From NCBI GenBank assembly GCA_030247885.1, contig JAPDRO010000023.1, positions 310,001 through 374,000 on the forward strand: a DNA stretch of 64,000 bases. The letters run 5' to 3'. The notes under the pieces are model-generated. The model was not told the origin of the DNA and ran no database searches. It saw only the letters and a list, made by a program, of their open reading frames with translations. The translations under genes and the position numbers were made by a program. How positions within the stretch are numbered: the first letter of the stretch is position 1; each line of letters opens with the position of its first letter. This document shows, piece by piece, positions 24,845-35,129 of the stretch. This stretch comes from Taxawa tesnikishii (nom. ined.) (lineage: Eukaryota > Ascomycota > Dothideomycetes > Dothideales).

Positions 24845-27334
24845 CTACTCACCAACCTGATGCTCATAAACCATATCCACCTGCTTGACCGGATGTAAAA
24901 GCATCGCCGGGAGACACATCCTCCCCTCTCCCGCCAACTCGGCCTCCTCACCGCCATCATTGTCGACCTTGTAACCCAACCACCTCTTCCAAAGATTCGG
25001 CGCAAAACCCGCGTGGTAGTACCACGTCGTACCCAAAAAGTTATGCTGTCTCTCATCACTGAACACGCTCGTCCTAGCCCCTCCACTCGCGCCATTGCGC
25101 CCGTTGTTGAAGATGGCCGCGAGGTAGGACGTCGGCCAGCGTCGATCGATGTACACGGGATGCGGCGCGTAGACGGCTTTGAGACCGTGATGCAGGGCGC
25201 AGGAACCGGGCCACATTTCGCTGAACATGGTGTGCCGCATGAGTGCTGTTTCTCGGTGCATCGTCTCCAGCAGTCTTCTGCTGAGACGACTCGCGGTTAT
25301 GATGGCGGTGCGGCGGGGCGGGAAGTTGCCGCCAGAGGTGTTGTAGCCCGTGACGTCCTCGGCCAGGATCCAGTTCGTGTGTGTGGGGTCGAAGAGGGGG
25401 TTGAACGTGATGAAATCGGCTTCCTCATCCACGCCCCAGACGTAGTCATCCTTTGCGTAGGTAGTAGGCGGTTTAGGGTCGTTTTCGCTCTCGATCACAT
25501 TGCCCTCGCCGCTAGGTGGGAGAGGGCCCCAGACGGGCACTTCGGGCTTCTCGTCCGCGTCGGAGACGGATTTGGGATCCGCGCCTGCGGCGATCTTGTT
25601 GTAGATGGATGATTTGTGCGCCGTGCCGTGCTCGGTCTGAACACGCACCATCTGCTTAAAGTCCTCCCAGCTGCCATGTTCCGACGGGACGTAGAAGCGG
25701 CTGTTGCGCTCCCAGAGACCTTTGCGAGGTTGCTTGGCCGCCCATTTGCCGACGCGGTCAAAGAAATGGTAAAAGTGGCCCGTATAGCGGATGTCCATCT
25801 CCCAGTGCCAGAAGAAGTCATACTCGGGATGCATGTGCGCGAAGTATTGCATAGGCATGTACGTTGATCGGTAGGCGCCGTGCACAGGGAGGTCGCGATA
25901 GAAGGATTCGGCGACACCGCCGTATATGAGACCCATCTGCCGTTCTGACCAGAGTGTGCCCATTCCGCGGAACTCTTCGGGCAGAGCGTTGTTCAAGACA
26001 CGCTGATATGTCTCGTCGTCACTCCATATTTGCATGTTGTCGTCCTTTACGTGAATCAGGAAGTGGACGGTGTACTCACCGCCAGACTGGATCGATAGTT
26101 CGTTCACCAGAGCACGCAGGAAGAAGAGGTCCTCAGCGTCATACTGGTAGTCCCACCACGTCCGGATGATTACCGCCGTCCTCGGTAACAGGTTTTTGCC
26201 CGACGGTGCACGCTTTCCGTTCTCCTTCTCCGTGTGGTTGGACGAACTATCCACTTCCTCTGCAGTGAGCGCTGCGCTCACAGACTGTTGTGAAGCAGGT
26301 GGTTCTCTGTCCGGACCACCCACACCCATGGTCTGGAAGAAGTGGTTGCGGCCCTTTGGCTTCTCCTTGAACCTGAATCTGTTCTTGTGCGCACAACGCT
26401 CCTGTGCCTCCGCCCACTTGACAGTCCTGTAGTCGATTTCCAGCTGATCTCCCCAAACATTGTCCGCACCCTCTCTATCTCCCTCCATTCCCGCACCGCT
26501 GCCTCCCCACTTTCTGCTGTATCCGTACCCGTAGGGGCCTAATCTGCCGTGGCGCTCAAAACAAATCTCGTTGTTGAGACCTAGCAGCTCGTACGAGCCA
26601 AAGACGGGGTCCGGCATGCCTCGAGGAACGCCGTGGTAGCTGTGGAGTTGCGGGACCTTGACCTTGTCCTTGGCATCCAAGAAACACTCCTGCATCGGCT
26701 CATACTTGTCCTTGTACGCATCCGATCCGTACTGTGGGTATGGGTTGAACTTGTCTCCCGGAGGCACAGCTCCCTCCCTCTTGTTGAACCCTTTATCCGA
26801 TGGCTCTTTCTGCTGCTCTTCCAACGCCTCCGCAGTACTCGTGTCTACTCCATTGTTATCCGGATCCGGGTACTCTGGCTTGTTATTTCTCCTCGACGTC
26901 AACGTCCTGATACCACCATGATATCTCTTCAAGAATGGGAATTCCTCCCAAGGTGCAGGTTTCGGAGGCGGCTTTCGGAAGCTGAGTTGGATGTTCTGTT
27001 CGGACACGAAATGCGATCGCCATAGCATGAGAATGAATATGATCAGGGTCGAGCCGAGTGCGAGAGTGAAGTAGCGGGAGAACCGCCGCCGCGGCATGGA
27101 AAAGGACGTCGAGCGCGCCTTTCTCGTGGCGGAAGAACTTCGTCGCAACATTGGCTGGTGGGATCCAGAGATGTCGCGTGAAGGGTAGCTGCCGTCCGTA
27201 GGCGAGGAATTGTAGGGTGAGTCATCGAATGAGGCGCGCTTTTCTGGATCTATGAACTCGCCGCTCAGCGCGGTATAGGCTTCTTTCCTCCGGCCACCTA
27301 TGTTGAGCGGATTGAAAGACCTCGTAGGCGCCAT
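24845..27334 (-). CDS. DUF3405 type II membrane protein (Golgi/ER glycosyltransferase-like)
   Basis: A single exon of 829 residues. A Ser/Arg-rich cytosolic N-terminus is followed by one membrane span at about residues 88-105 (YFTLALGSTLIIFILMLW) and a large lumenal domain, i.e. a type II topology. The lumenal domain carries the DUF3405 features: an early GSYELLGLNNEICFERHGR block, then AVIIRTWWDYQYDAEDLFFL, the acidic FWHWEMDIRYTGHFY with its WxxExDxRxTG core, and the late WYYHAGFAPNLWKRWLG. DUF3405 is widespread in filamentous fungi and is thought to be glycosyltransferase-like because of the DxR/ExD motif; no activity is proven that I know of. Many RRSSS sites in the N-terminus could be phosphorylated. 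Length is typical (about 700-850). Confidence 0.93.
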   Translation of the reverse strand: MAPTRSFNPLNIGGRRKEAYTALSGEFIDPEKRASFDDSPYNSSPTDGSYPSRDISGSHQPMLRRSSSATRKARSTSFSMPRRRFSRYFTLALGSTLIIFILMLWRSHFVSEQNIQLSFRKPPPKPAPWEEFPFLKRYHGGIRTLTSRRNNKPEYPDPDNNGVDTSTAEALEEQQKEPSDKGFNKREGAVPPGDKFNPYPQYGSDAYKDKYEPMQECFLDAKDKVKVPQLHSYHGVPRGMPDPVFGSYELLGLNNEICFERHGRLGPYGYGYSRKWGGSGAGMEGDREGADNVWGDQLEIDYRTVKWAEAQERCAHKNRFRFKEKPKGRNHFFQTMGVGGPDREPPASQQSVSAALTAEEVDSSSNHTEKENGKRAPSGKNLLPRTAVIIRTWWDYQYDAEDLFFLRALVNELSIQSGGEYTVHFLIHVKDDNMQIWSDDETYQRVLNNALPEEFRGMGTLWSERQMGLIYGGVAESFYRDLPVHGAYRSTYMPMQYFAHMHPEYDFFWHWEMDIRYTGHFYHFFDRVGKWAAKQPRKGLWERNSRFYVPSEHGSWEDFKQMVRVQTEHGTAHKSSIYNKIAAGADPKSVSDADEKPEVPVWGPLPPSGEGNVIESENDPKPPTTYAKDDYVWGVDEEADFITFNPLFDPTHTNWILAEDVTGYNTSGGNFPPRRTAIITASRLSRRLLETMHRETALMRHTMFSEMWPGSCALHHGLKAVYAPHPVYIDRRWPTSYLAAIFNNGRNGASGGARTSVFSDERQHNFLGTTWYYHAGFAPNLWKRWLGYKVDNDGGEEAELAGEGRMCLPAMLLHPVKQVDMVYEHQVGE

Positions 27335-28854
27335 TAGTGACTCGATGGAGTCCTGGCAACAGCTTTGGTCTTATCACATGCAGCAGCTGTCTGCACTCCC
27401 GCGGCAGGTTGTGTTAGATCCGGAGAATACTGGTGGAGCTTTTACGAGGCGCTCTTCTAGACTTCCGGGTAGAGGTTGTGCGACTTGAGATCCCGAAGCC
27501 ACGTCAGGAACGGTCAACCAACGGTCGGGCGTTGCGCAGGCTGTTGGAGCCGAAAAATCCTAAAAGAGCCAAAGGTAATAGCGTACGGCAGAAGAAACAT
27601 GTACAGGCGGATATATTTGATATGGGTGTTTAGGTATGAGAGTGGTTGTGTTGACCCTTGCCAATCCTTCTCCGCACACCAAGCCACGCGAACAGACCCG
27701 TTTCTGCAGCGACGGATGCACTGTCGATCTCGAGACAACTTCAACTCCTTTGCTGCAAACTTACCGTTGAAAGAAGCATTGTACATACGCTTCTCCGCGC
27801 CCGTGCAGGAGGTTGAGATGCGTTCGGTCGTGTACCCGTGGCTGAGGATGCCGGCGCCGCTGCAGGTACTCCGGCACTGCCGGTGGTCATACCGGCAGTA
27901 CTACCGGTAGCGTTCGTCAAGTCCCCATCTCTTCGCCTCTGGAGGCCCCGTATCCACCTTCAGGAGCCTGGGCCAGTGGATGGTCCCTGATGGGAGGTGA
28001 TTCGTAGGTCTATCAGCCCTCGTATTCCAAGTGAAGGTCCTGCATCGGAACTGTGCCGCTTCCCGATCACTATTCGTGTCTCCGCCGATACCTACCCTCG
28101 CCGCTATGCATGGCGGCGCTCCTCCAGCATCTCATTGCGCAGTCGAGAGGGGTGTTTGAGCAAAGGCACGGAAGAGCGGACATGGTTTGATGGCTGCCTT
28201 CATTTTTCTTTCGCTCTCCTCTTGCTGAGGTACGTCTCACGTAAGCTCACCCTATGTACTTTCAATGATCAACTGAACAAACCGACTGACTGCTATTGCC
28301 ACTCGGCTGCAAAGTTTCCTTCATATGTATGGCTAGCATCGAAACCAGTATGCCACAGCTTGTATCTGTATATTTGTCTATATGCGGACATGATAAGAAT
28401 GCTGCCGGCTTGTGGTAGAATTTGGCCAAGCAGTGGAATGGCCTGTTGGTGCACTTGTCTTGTTCACGCTGTGCGCGACTCTATAACTATCGACGCAGTT
28501 GAAGTCACGCTCATGAGAATGGCGCTTGATGCGCGGCAGTATGTCTTCTACTCCAATTTCACATCTCTCTTAATCAGTGCACATACTTCGCCAGTGACTG
28601 AGCCAGTAATCACGTCATCATGTCACCGCTCTTCATGCATTTGCTGCCTTGGAGTCGCACGACTTCTTTGCTCCCTCTCTCTAACTGCAGCATAACCCTT
28701 CTCCAAACTGCAACTTCCGACACCCCTTGTCGCGTCCATCTGCCATCATCTCGAGCTTGACGTCCACGTCTGGGCATCATACTCCAACCACCTACCTACA
28801 CACCTGGATCAGACAGAGCGAAGCAGCTTCAGCAACTCTAGTTGCGTCGCCATC
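27335..28854. other. intergenic, no gene supported
   Basis: A 1.5-kb region between the divergent starts of the DUF3405 gene and an F-box-like gene. A plus-strand frame of 232 residues at 27997-28695 is open but Cys/Ser-rich without motif. A perfect inverted repeat lies at 27876-27899. Confidence 0.4.
27876..27899. repeat. inverted repeat, 9-bp arms
   Basis: ACTGCCGGT at 27876-27884 and its exact complement ACCGGCAGT at 27891-27899 are separated by six bases; further CCGGTA and CCGGC copies flank it. It sits about 550 bp upstream of the DUF3405 start and could be a dyad binding site or a hairpin. Function not known. Confidence 0.6.
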
Positions 28855-29885
28855 ATGCCTCGAAGATATGAAGCTTCAGCCTTGTAAGAATCTTCTATGT
28901 CCAGTGTACCATAGCCTTTGCTCACATTGCTAGGTCCCCGCTCGACCTCACTATCCTCAAGAGGAGCTGCGGAGTATACTATCCGACGTTCACCAGGAAA
29001 GAGCTAAAAGCAGCATTGACATCTCATCATCTCAACCCATCCTTCCCAAAGAACAAGAAAGATCTAGTTAACCGTCTGGTGAAGCATCACAGCCAGCCGA
29101 TGGTCTATGAAGGCTTCGCCGAAACAGAACTCAGACAGTTCGTCAAAGACCGAGGTATCGATGAGAGAATCAAGCAAAAGAAGGATTTAGTGGCTCGTCT
29201 GGAGAAAGCCGACCGCGACAGACAATTCCCTTTCCTGGAGCTGCCTGCTGAGCTGCGGAACCGAATTTACCTGCTGGCTCTTGTCAGCAACTTCATCCTG
29301 GTACCCCCGACTCAACCTCCCCTATGCAATGTCTGCAGGCAGATCAGGTCGGAATGTCTGGCGATCTTCTACCACTCCAACACCTTCAAACTGATAGCGC
29401 CGGATACCACGCGACCATATGAGAGTGTCGTCTGCAATATCCGCATTGCGAGCAGCCCGCACCTCACACAACTAAACTGGTTGAATGCTCTTTCCATTAG
29501 CTCACAATCCTCTTTCCGTCGCTTTGCATTCTACCGCAACCGAATCATCGAATCCCCCTACGGCATGGCTTCCTCTTACCAAGCTATAGATTGCCTGCTG
29601 TTGACCTTGGATACCAACGCCCAAACGTACTTTGCCAAGCTCTCTTCTGGAGGACTTAGCGACAGAAAAGAGGCGGCATTCAGGCGAAAGCTCCACCCAA
29701 TTGAATGGAAACCGGAGACGCTGAAGATTGAGAATGATAACGCGGTTACCCAGCCGATCTTCGAACGTGGTCTTCAGAAGGCTATCAATGGCGGTCTGAC
29801 AGCGGATGCTATCGCATCAATGGCGCAAGAGGTTGGACAGTATTCGCTTCAAGAAATCGCGCGAGCCCAGGATGACGAGTGGTAG
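28855..29885 (+). CDS. double HeH/SAP-like plus F-box-like protein
   Basis: Two exons (28855-28883 and 28934-29885; a 50-nt intron) give 326 residues starting MPRRYEASALSPLDLTILKR. Two helix-extended-helix-like motifs follow: FTRKELKAALTSHHLNPSF with KKDLVNRLVKHH, and FAETELRQFVKDRGIDERI with KKDLVARLEKADRD. Next comes the F-box-like FPFLELPAELRNRIYLLAL and the family block LCNVCRQIRSECLAIFYHSN. The intron-spliced start was chosen because it extends the first HeH motif in frame through a good GT-AG pair and supplies an ATG, which the long second exon lacks. Related to the genes at 3, 1289 and 22834. Nucleic-acid binding and ubiquitin-ligase recruitment are both inferred from motif resemblance. 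Confidence 0.82.
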
Positions 29886-30424
29886 CCAGAAAACTACTGA
29901 GCATGACCTGTTTCGCACACGGCGCAACCCCTATGTCCGTTAGGATGCATTCATGCGGATGGTGACTCGTACTTTCTAGCGTAACTAACGGAATGCTATC
30001 ATACGGCAGCAATGGCGCTGCTGTACCTTCTGACATGCTGGCGGGTGATAACACTCCTGTTTTGCGACTTGCTGTACTAAATCGAACTTTCGAAAGCAAA
30101 TGAGACTTCCAAATCAAGCGGGCTACAACCCTCTTCGACTTCCAATGACGGAGCACCATCAAACGTAGCATAGTACACAGTGTGACAGTACTTAGCAGCA
30201 AACATCTTATCCAACCAGATAGTCTGGACAAGGCACCCTCAGCACTACCAGGCCGCTTCTTTTCAACGAACAAAGCCGATTCATCAACATTAAGAGCATT
30301 AGGTATGTATAACAACAACCGACCACCCAGGCCATGTGACCGTAGCCATGCAAACAAAACTCCGTAACCGTCATGCGGGTCTTTGGGCCGCCATAATCCC
30401 GTTCACGTCGTGAAATGTTACACT
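29886..30424. other. intergenic between convergent genes
   Basis: AT-richer spacer holding the 3' ends of the F-box-like gene and the SUR7-type gene. No motif. Confidence 0.4.
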
Positions 30425-31449
30425 TTACGCCTTCTTCCTACCGAACAGGCCTCGCTTCTGCGGCTTCTCGCTGATGCCGTTGGAAACGCCAGCCGTCTCG
30501 GTGGCGTAGGCCTTCTTGCTACCCTTCTTCTTGCCCTTTCTGACATCCCTCCTGCTCGCGCAGCAGCAGCACAGGCCCGTCTGGATCAACCAGGCCAGGA
30601 TGGCGGTACCGCTGGCGATCCACATGAAGACAAACATTTGCACGCCGATGGTTGCTCCGATGTTCAACTCGGTCACGGAGGTGAAGGCGTTGCGCATGAT
30701 GATGAACATGACTGTTGCGACGACGCTGGCTGCGGTGATGAGGAGAGCGCCGATGAAGGTGAAGAAGCCGATGATGAGGGCGGCCCAGCGGGAAGCGACG
30801 GAAAATGGAGTGATGAAGATTAGGAGGAAATTCAGACAGGTGCCGGCGAGGAAGAGGCCGAACATCCACTCGGAGACCAGTCGAATGAGATGGAGTATAT
30901 TCGTCACATTGGACGGCAGGGTGACTGGAGATTGGAGAGTTAGCATGGAAGGGAGGTAGAGGTGGATGAAGACGTACTGATAGCGCCCGCAAGCAGCTCG
31001 TTGAGTAGGATGGAAACAGGATCGAACCAGTACAGCGTTCTCGGAGCGGAGCAGCCAGTGACTCCTTGGCCATTGTATCCCTCGCAGAAGTCCCAGAGTC
31101 CGACTTGGTAGAAATCGTGCAAGCCCAGCGTCCTTGCGATCGAGTTCAGGAGCGTTGAATTGGGGATCGATGTCGGCGCGATGTTGGTCAGGTTGAGCTT
31201 GATGAAATAGGTGCTTCTCAATACGGGGTGATTGTAGGTGTTGCCAATCTCGACCAGGATCATGAATATTGTGCTGATGAGGAGCAGGAACGATGTGAAG
31301 AGTGAGAAGCAGAACCGTGTCCGTGTCGCCCGCTTGACGGTGGCTTTGTCAGGCTCGCCATATGCTGGTGTGAGGGTGCGGTCCGTCTCTTCTGATCTGA
31401 TGCCCCTGTCAGGCGAGGTGGGAGTGCCCTTCTTCTTACGACCGAACAT
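30425..31449 (-). CDS. SUR7/PalI-family plasma-membrane protein
   Basis: Two minus-strand exons (31449-30978, 30924-30425; a 53-nt intron) give 323 residues. A basic cytosolic start (MFGRKKKG) leads to a first span (FCFSLFTSFLLLISTIFMIL). A long extracellular loop follows, with the family's GLWDFCEGYNGQGVTGC segment, including the paired cysteines of the SUR7/claudin-like W-x-C signature. Three more spans follow (WMFGLFLAGTCLNFLLIFI, WAALIIGFFTFIGALLITA, FVFMWIASGTAILAWLI). The tail has CCCC then many Lys/Arg. SUR7 proteins mark eisosomes and organise plasma-membrane and cell-wall domains; PalI relatives sense ambient pH. Which branch this belongs to is not clear. Topology and signature support a four-span membrane protein. 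Confidence 0.88.
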
Positions 31450-32585
31450 AGTAGTGGTGGTGGCCGAGACGAGAGACTAGCGAATGGCTATCTGGTGCAG
31501 GACCGATGGCGTGGTCAAAGGAGGCCCAGCCAGAGAAAGGCGAGGTAAAGATGAAGATACGAGAGATGCACCAGACAGACGCAGCGGGTATGGATGAAGC
31601 GTGGGGATAAGACGTCTATGGAGAAAGGGAAGAAACGGAAAGGCGATACGGTTTTGTTACATGTTGGTGGGGGTAGTTTCTACACAGAAACGACGACATC
31701 ATTGCTCGGCATGAGCGGCCATGCATGCAGCTGCTGGCGTGTGTTTGCGCGTTGAGGTAGGCGCAGGCCCTTGTCCGCGGCGCGGCAGGTAGCGAATCAT
31801 AATTTTGGCAACAACGTCATGGTCAACGCGTTCGCCAAACGCCGATCCTCTGCCCGGTGGGCATCTCTGTCCGGCACACGGCAGCGGCGCCCCAAGTTAA
31901 AATCGACATGGAAAGAAGGCCAAATTTATCAATGCGTACACCCTGAATCGGTTTGATTTGGCAGTTGGGTGAAGAGATTGATTGAAGATCGGAGGATCTG
32001 CGCCACGCCGGCAGCAATCTCGGACCTTGACAGGAGACTCTCTTGACCATGTTGGCGGGGGTAAACAGATTTGACTGACCGAGGAAACACAAGATCGTGC
32101 CCTGTCTTGCCTGAGGATAGAGCTCTCGTCTTGACACGCGGCTTCCCTTCCCAGCAAGTAAGTATAGGCGAACCGTCATCCGACGGAGCGGTGGGCAGTT
32201 GCCGGCCGGTTCGTCCTCCGCCCTCCCACCAGGCCGGTAGTCTGATGCTTGAAGTCTCCTCCACTCTAGCGCCAGATGAGCCTCGTTCAAGCTTCGTAAA
32301 CCGCTGCTTCCGGCCTCCACACACGTCATTGTTGCTCGTGCGATAAACTACGTCTGCAGGTGCAGGAAGTTACAGGACAACAAAGTCCATCTAAACCTTT
32401 GTTTCCTCACCTTCCGGTGCTTTCGTCCCATCCCATCCCATCATTGTCCAGACATACATCAACATCTGCTACCCCGCCGAGTAGATTCAGAGACGCTTCG
32501 CTCAGGCAACCTTCACTCTTTTTTCGGCTTGGGCCTTCACTCCATACTGACCAGCATCTCACCTATTCCTTGCAACAACCTCACA
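31450..32585. other. intergenic, shared upstream region, no gene supported
   Basis: This lies between the divergent starts of the SUR7-type and PLC-like genes. Overlapping frames at 31823-32346 have no motif. The 150 bp before the plus-strand ATG is C/T-rich (CCTTTGTTTCC..., CATCCCATCCCATC). Confidence 0.4.
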
Positions 32586-34082
32586 ATGCTGTTCCGGAGT
32601 CTCTGGCTCGGCTGCTTGCTGGCCGCTGGCAGCAATGCTCAATCATCTGGCTCACCATCAACTGACACTGCCACATCGACACTTACCGACACCTCTACAT
32701 CCATCGCCCCCGACACACGCTCCATCTTGACGCTTTCCGGGACCAATGCAAACGCAGCATCGTCTTTCACCGGCACTTATGCTGCAGTGACCGGTCAGTC
32801 GACAGTACCGTCTTCCTTGCTGAGCAAGGCGTCGACTGCATCAGGCTCAAGCAGTCGGAGCGGATCCGCCAGCTCAGCAGCTCCAGGTACGACAAGCACA
32901 ATCACGCTTCTCGCAGGCGGTGGAGCTGGAATCGTCACACAACTCGTCATCAACGGAACTACGACCTCGACCTTGAGCAGCAACTCCACAGCGTCAAGCA
33001 TGTCTTCGGGGTCGTCCACCTCCACCGCCGCACAACCTACCAACACCCAGCCTTGTAATGGCTACCCCGAGTTTTGCTCCAGGAAATACAGCAACATCAC
33101 TGAGGTCTGCGCGCACAATGCCGCCTTTTCCATTTCCGGCAACTCTTTCAGCAACCAGGCCCTCAGCATCACTCAACAGCTGAACGATGGCATCCGCATG
33201 AGTAAGTGCTGGCTGCTGCCTCTTCGTCGAAACAAGCTCGCTAACACCATCACAGTTCAAGGGCAAGTTCACTATGAGAACAACACCATCTGGAACTGCC
33301 ACACATCCTGCAGCATTCTCAACGCCGGCACTTGGCAAGCCGAGCTTGAGGAGATTGCAACCTGGGTTCGCTCCCACCCTTACGATGTCGTGACCCTACT
33401 CGTTGGAAACTACGACTACGTCGATGTTGGCAACTTCACCGCGCCGCTCGAAGCTTCCGGCCTCATGCCATACATCTATACGCCACCTAAGGTACCCATG
33501 CGTCTCAACGACTGGCCTACACTTTCCGAGATGATCCTGAACCAGGACCGTGTCGTCGTCTTCATGGACTACCAGGCCAACCAAACCGCTGTCCCGTACA
33601 TCCTCGACGAATTCACGCACATGTTCGAAACCCCCTTCTCACCGACCAACGTCAGCTTTCCATGCACCATCCAGCGTCCGCCAACACTCACGAACCAAAC
33701 GACCGCGCGCGAGGAGTGGATGTACCTCGCCAACCACAACCTGAACGTCGAGGTCAGCTTCCTGGGCAACAGCATCCTCATCCCAAACACTGCCGATCTC
33801 AACGTCACGAACGCCGCAGGTCAACAGCTCGGCATGCTTGGCGCCATGGACTCTGACTGCACCGAGCGCTGGGACCGCCCGCCGAACTTCTTGCTCGTGG
33901 ACTATTATAACGTCGGCAGCGGATCTGTTTTCGAAGTCGCCGCCAGAGCGAACGGTGTCACATACACGGGCCAGTGCTGTGGTACCGCCGCGTCATCGCC
34001 TGCTGGGCGCCTCCGCATGTCGGGTCTGCTCTTGGGCTTAGCAGCGGGCAGCACTCTGTTGCTGCTGTTCTGGCAGGGTTAA
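32586..34082 (+). CDS. PLC-like phosphodiesterase (TIM-barrel), GPI-type surface protein
   Basis: Two exons (32586-33201, 33256-34082) give 480 residues. A signal peptide (MLFRSLWLGCLLAAGSNAQS) precedes a Ser/Thr-rich stalk to about residue 155. The catalytic-type domain then begins NGYPEFCSRKYSNITEVCAH and contains LNDGIRM/IQGQVHY across the intron, NCHTSCSILNAGTW, ELEEIATWVRSHPYDVVTLL, and QDRVVVFMDYQA. This is the fungal PI-PLC X-like family. Many NxS/T sites suggest heavy glycosylation. The last 20 residues are hydrophobic after a small-residue stretch, a likely GPI-anchor signal. These fungal proteins lack proven phospholipase activity, so the enzymatic role is inferred from fold. Confidence 0.9.
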   Translation: MLFRSLWLGCLLAAGSNAQSSGSPSTDTATSTLTDTSTSIAPDTRSILTLSGTNANAASSFTGTYAAVTGQSTVPSSLLSKASTASGSSSRSGSASSAAPGTTSTITLLAGGGAGIVTQLVINGTTTSTLSSNSTASSMSSGSSTSTAAQPTNTQPCNGYPEFCSRKYSNITEVCAHNAAFSISGNSFSNQALSITQQLNDGIRMSKCWLLPLRRNKLANTITVQGQVHYENNTIWNCHTSCSILNAGTWQAELEEIATWVRSHPYDVVTLLVGNYDYVDVGNFTAPLEASGLMPYIYTPPKVPMRLNDWPTLSEMILNQDRVVVFMDYQANQTAVPYILDEFTHMFETPFSPTNVSFPCTIQRPPTLTNQTTAREEWMYLANHNLNVEVSFLGNSILIPNTADLNVTNAAGQQLGMLGAMDSDCTERWDRPPNFLLVDYYNVGSGSVFEVAARANGVTYTGQCCGTAASSPAGRLRMSGLLLGLAAGSTLLLLFWQG

Positions 34083-35129
34083 GAGCGCGGCTGCTATTGG
34101 CGCGCATTGGGATGGTGTATTATCAGGCCGGATCGCATAGCATGGCGTTGGTGGATTGAAATCGATATGTAATGTCCCTAATGAACTTCGGTCGCGCAAA
34201 CAATGCCTCGGTTCACGCTCTCATCGTGTGTCTCTGGTGACGATAAGTGACCGTGGCAATGAATTCGATGCCCGCACAGAGATAGATTTACTCATGTTCA
34301 ACAGCCGCCGCGAGTGCCTCATGCGAACCTGCGATTGTTCCATCAGTTCAACTTCTTTGTAAGACGCGGACAACATCGCACCGTGTTCTCTTCGTTCGAC
34401 GATTCTCCCAACGTAATAATCGATATATAGTGCTACATGCTCTACGGAAGCAGCTCTGGACATGTGCAGACTGTCGCCACTGCCCGTCACCACCACTGCA
34501 GCCCGTTCACAGTCGTTCGAACAAACATCCCAAGACCATGGTCCTCACCGTTTTATGCGGGATTGCCGCCTTGCGACGTGACACCGCCACCTGTAGCCAC
34601 TTCTAGAAGCGCAAAGTCCTCTAGCGATGAATTGAATTCCTCTCCGGGATGTGCTACTGCCGTCTTTGCCCCCTCCCCGACCTCACGAACCTTCTTTTGC
34701 AGAGAAAGACAAAAAAAACAGACATTCCTTCAGACATGGAGCCTCGAAAATAACCACGCCCGGTTTATGACCAGCGGTGTTCCCGAGTAGCTAACAACGG
34801 TCGATCCTGTTTCCTATCGCCCCTATGATCGGAGCTGCTTCGTCGGATAAGTGGATGCCCAGTCGGCAAAGAAAGACGACGAGGATGGCGCGAAGGGCAT
34901 ACCTTGGCACCGCGGAAGAACAGATCGTTGTTTGAGGCCGAGCGTGCCAATTTTGGAGATACGATGCATCTGTGGGCTGGCATAAAGGAACTACGGGTGG
35001 ACGTGGCACTGGTGGAGGTGGACGTGATGGTCCATCTGTTATGCGTACCATTTCCGTTTTTCATAAAATCATATCACTCTAGGTACCCTACATCCACAAG
35101 TTCAGGCATGTACAACCGCGCCTCCTCGC
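34083..35129. other. intergenic between convergent genes, no gene seen
   Basis: About 1 kb, locally AT-rich near 34420, with no coding character. Confidence 0.4.

Noticed and set aside
24845-27334. Several plus-strand frames of 60-199 residues
   Set aside because: All lie antisense to the single-exon DUF3405 gene and lack motifs.
27997-28695. 232-residue open frame between the DUF3405 and F-box-like genes
   Set aside because: Cys/Ser-rich, no motif, no promoter or splice support; likely a chance opening.
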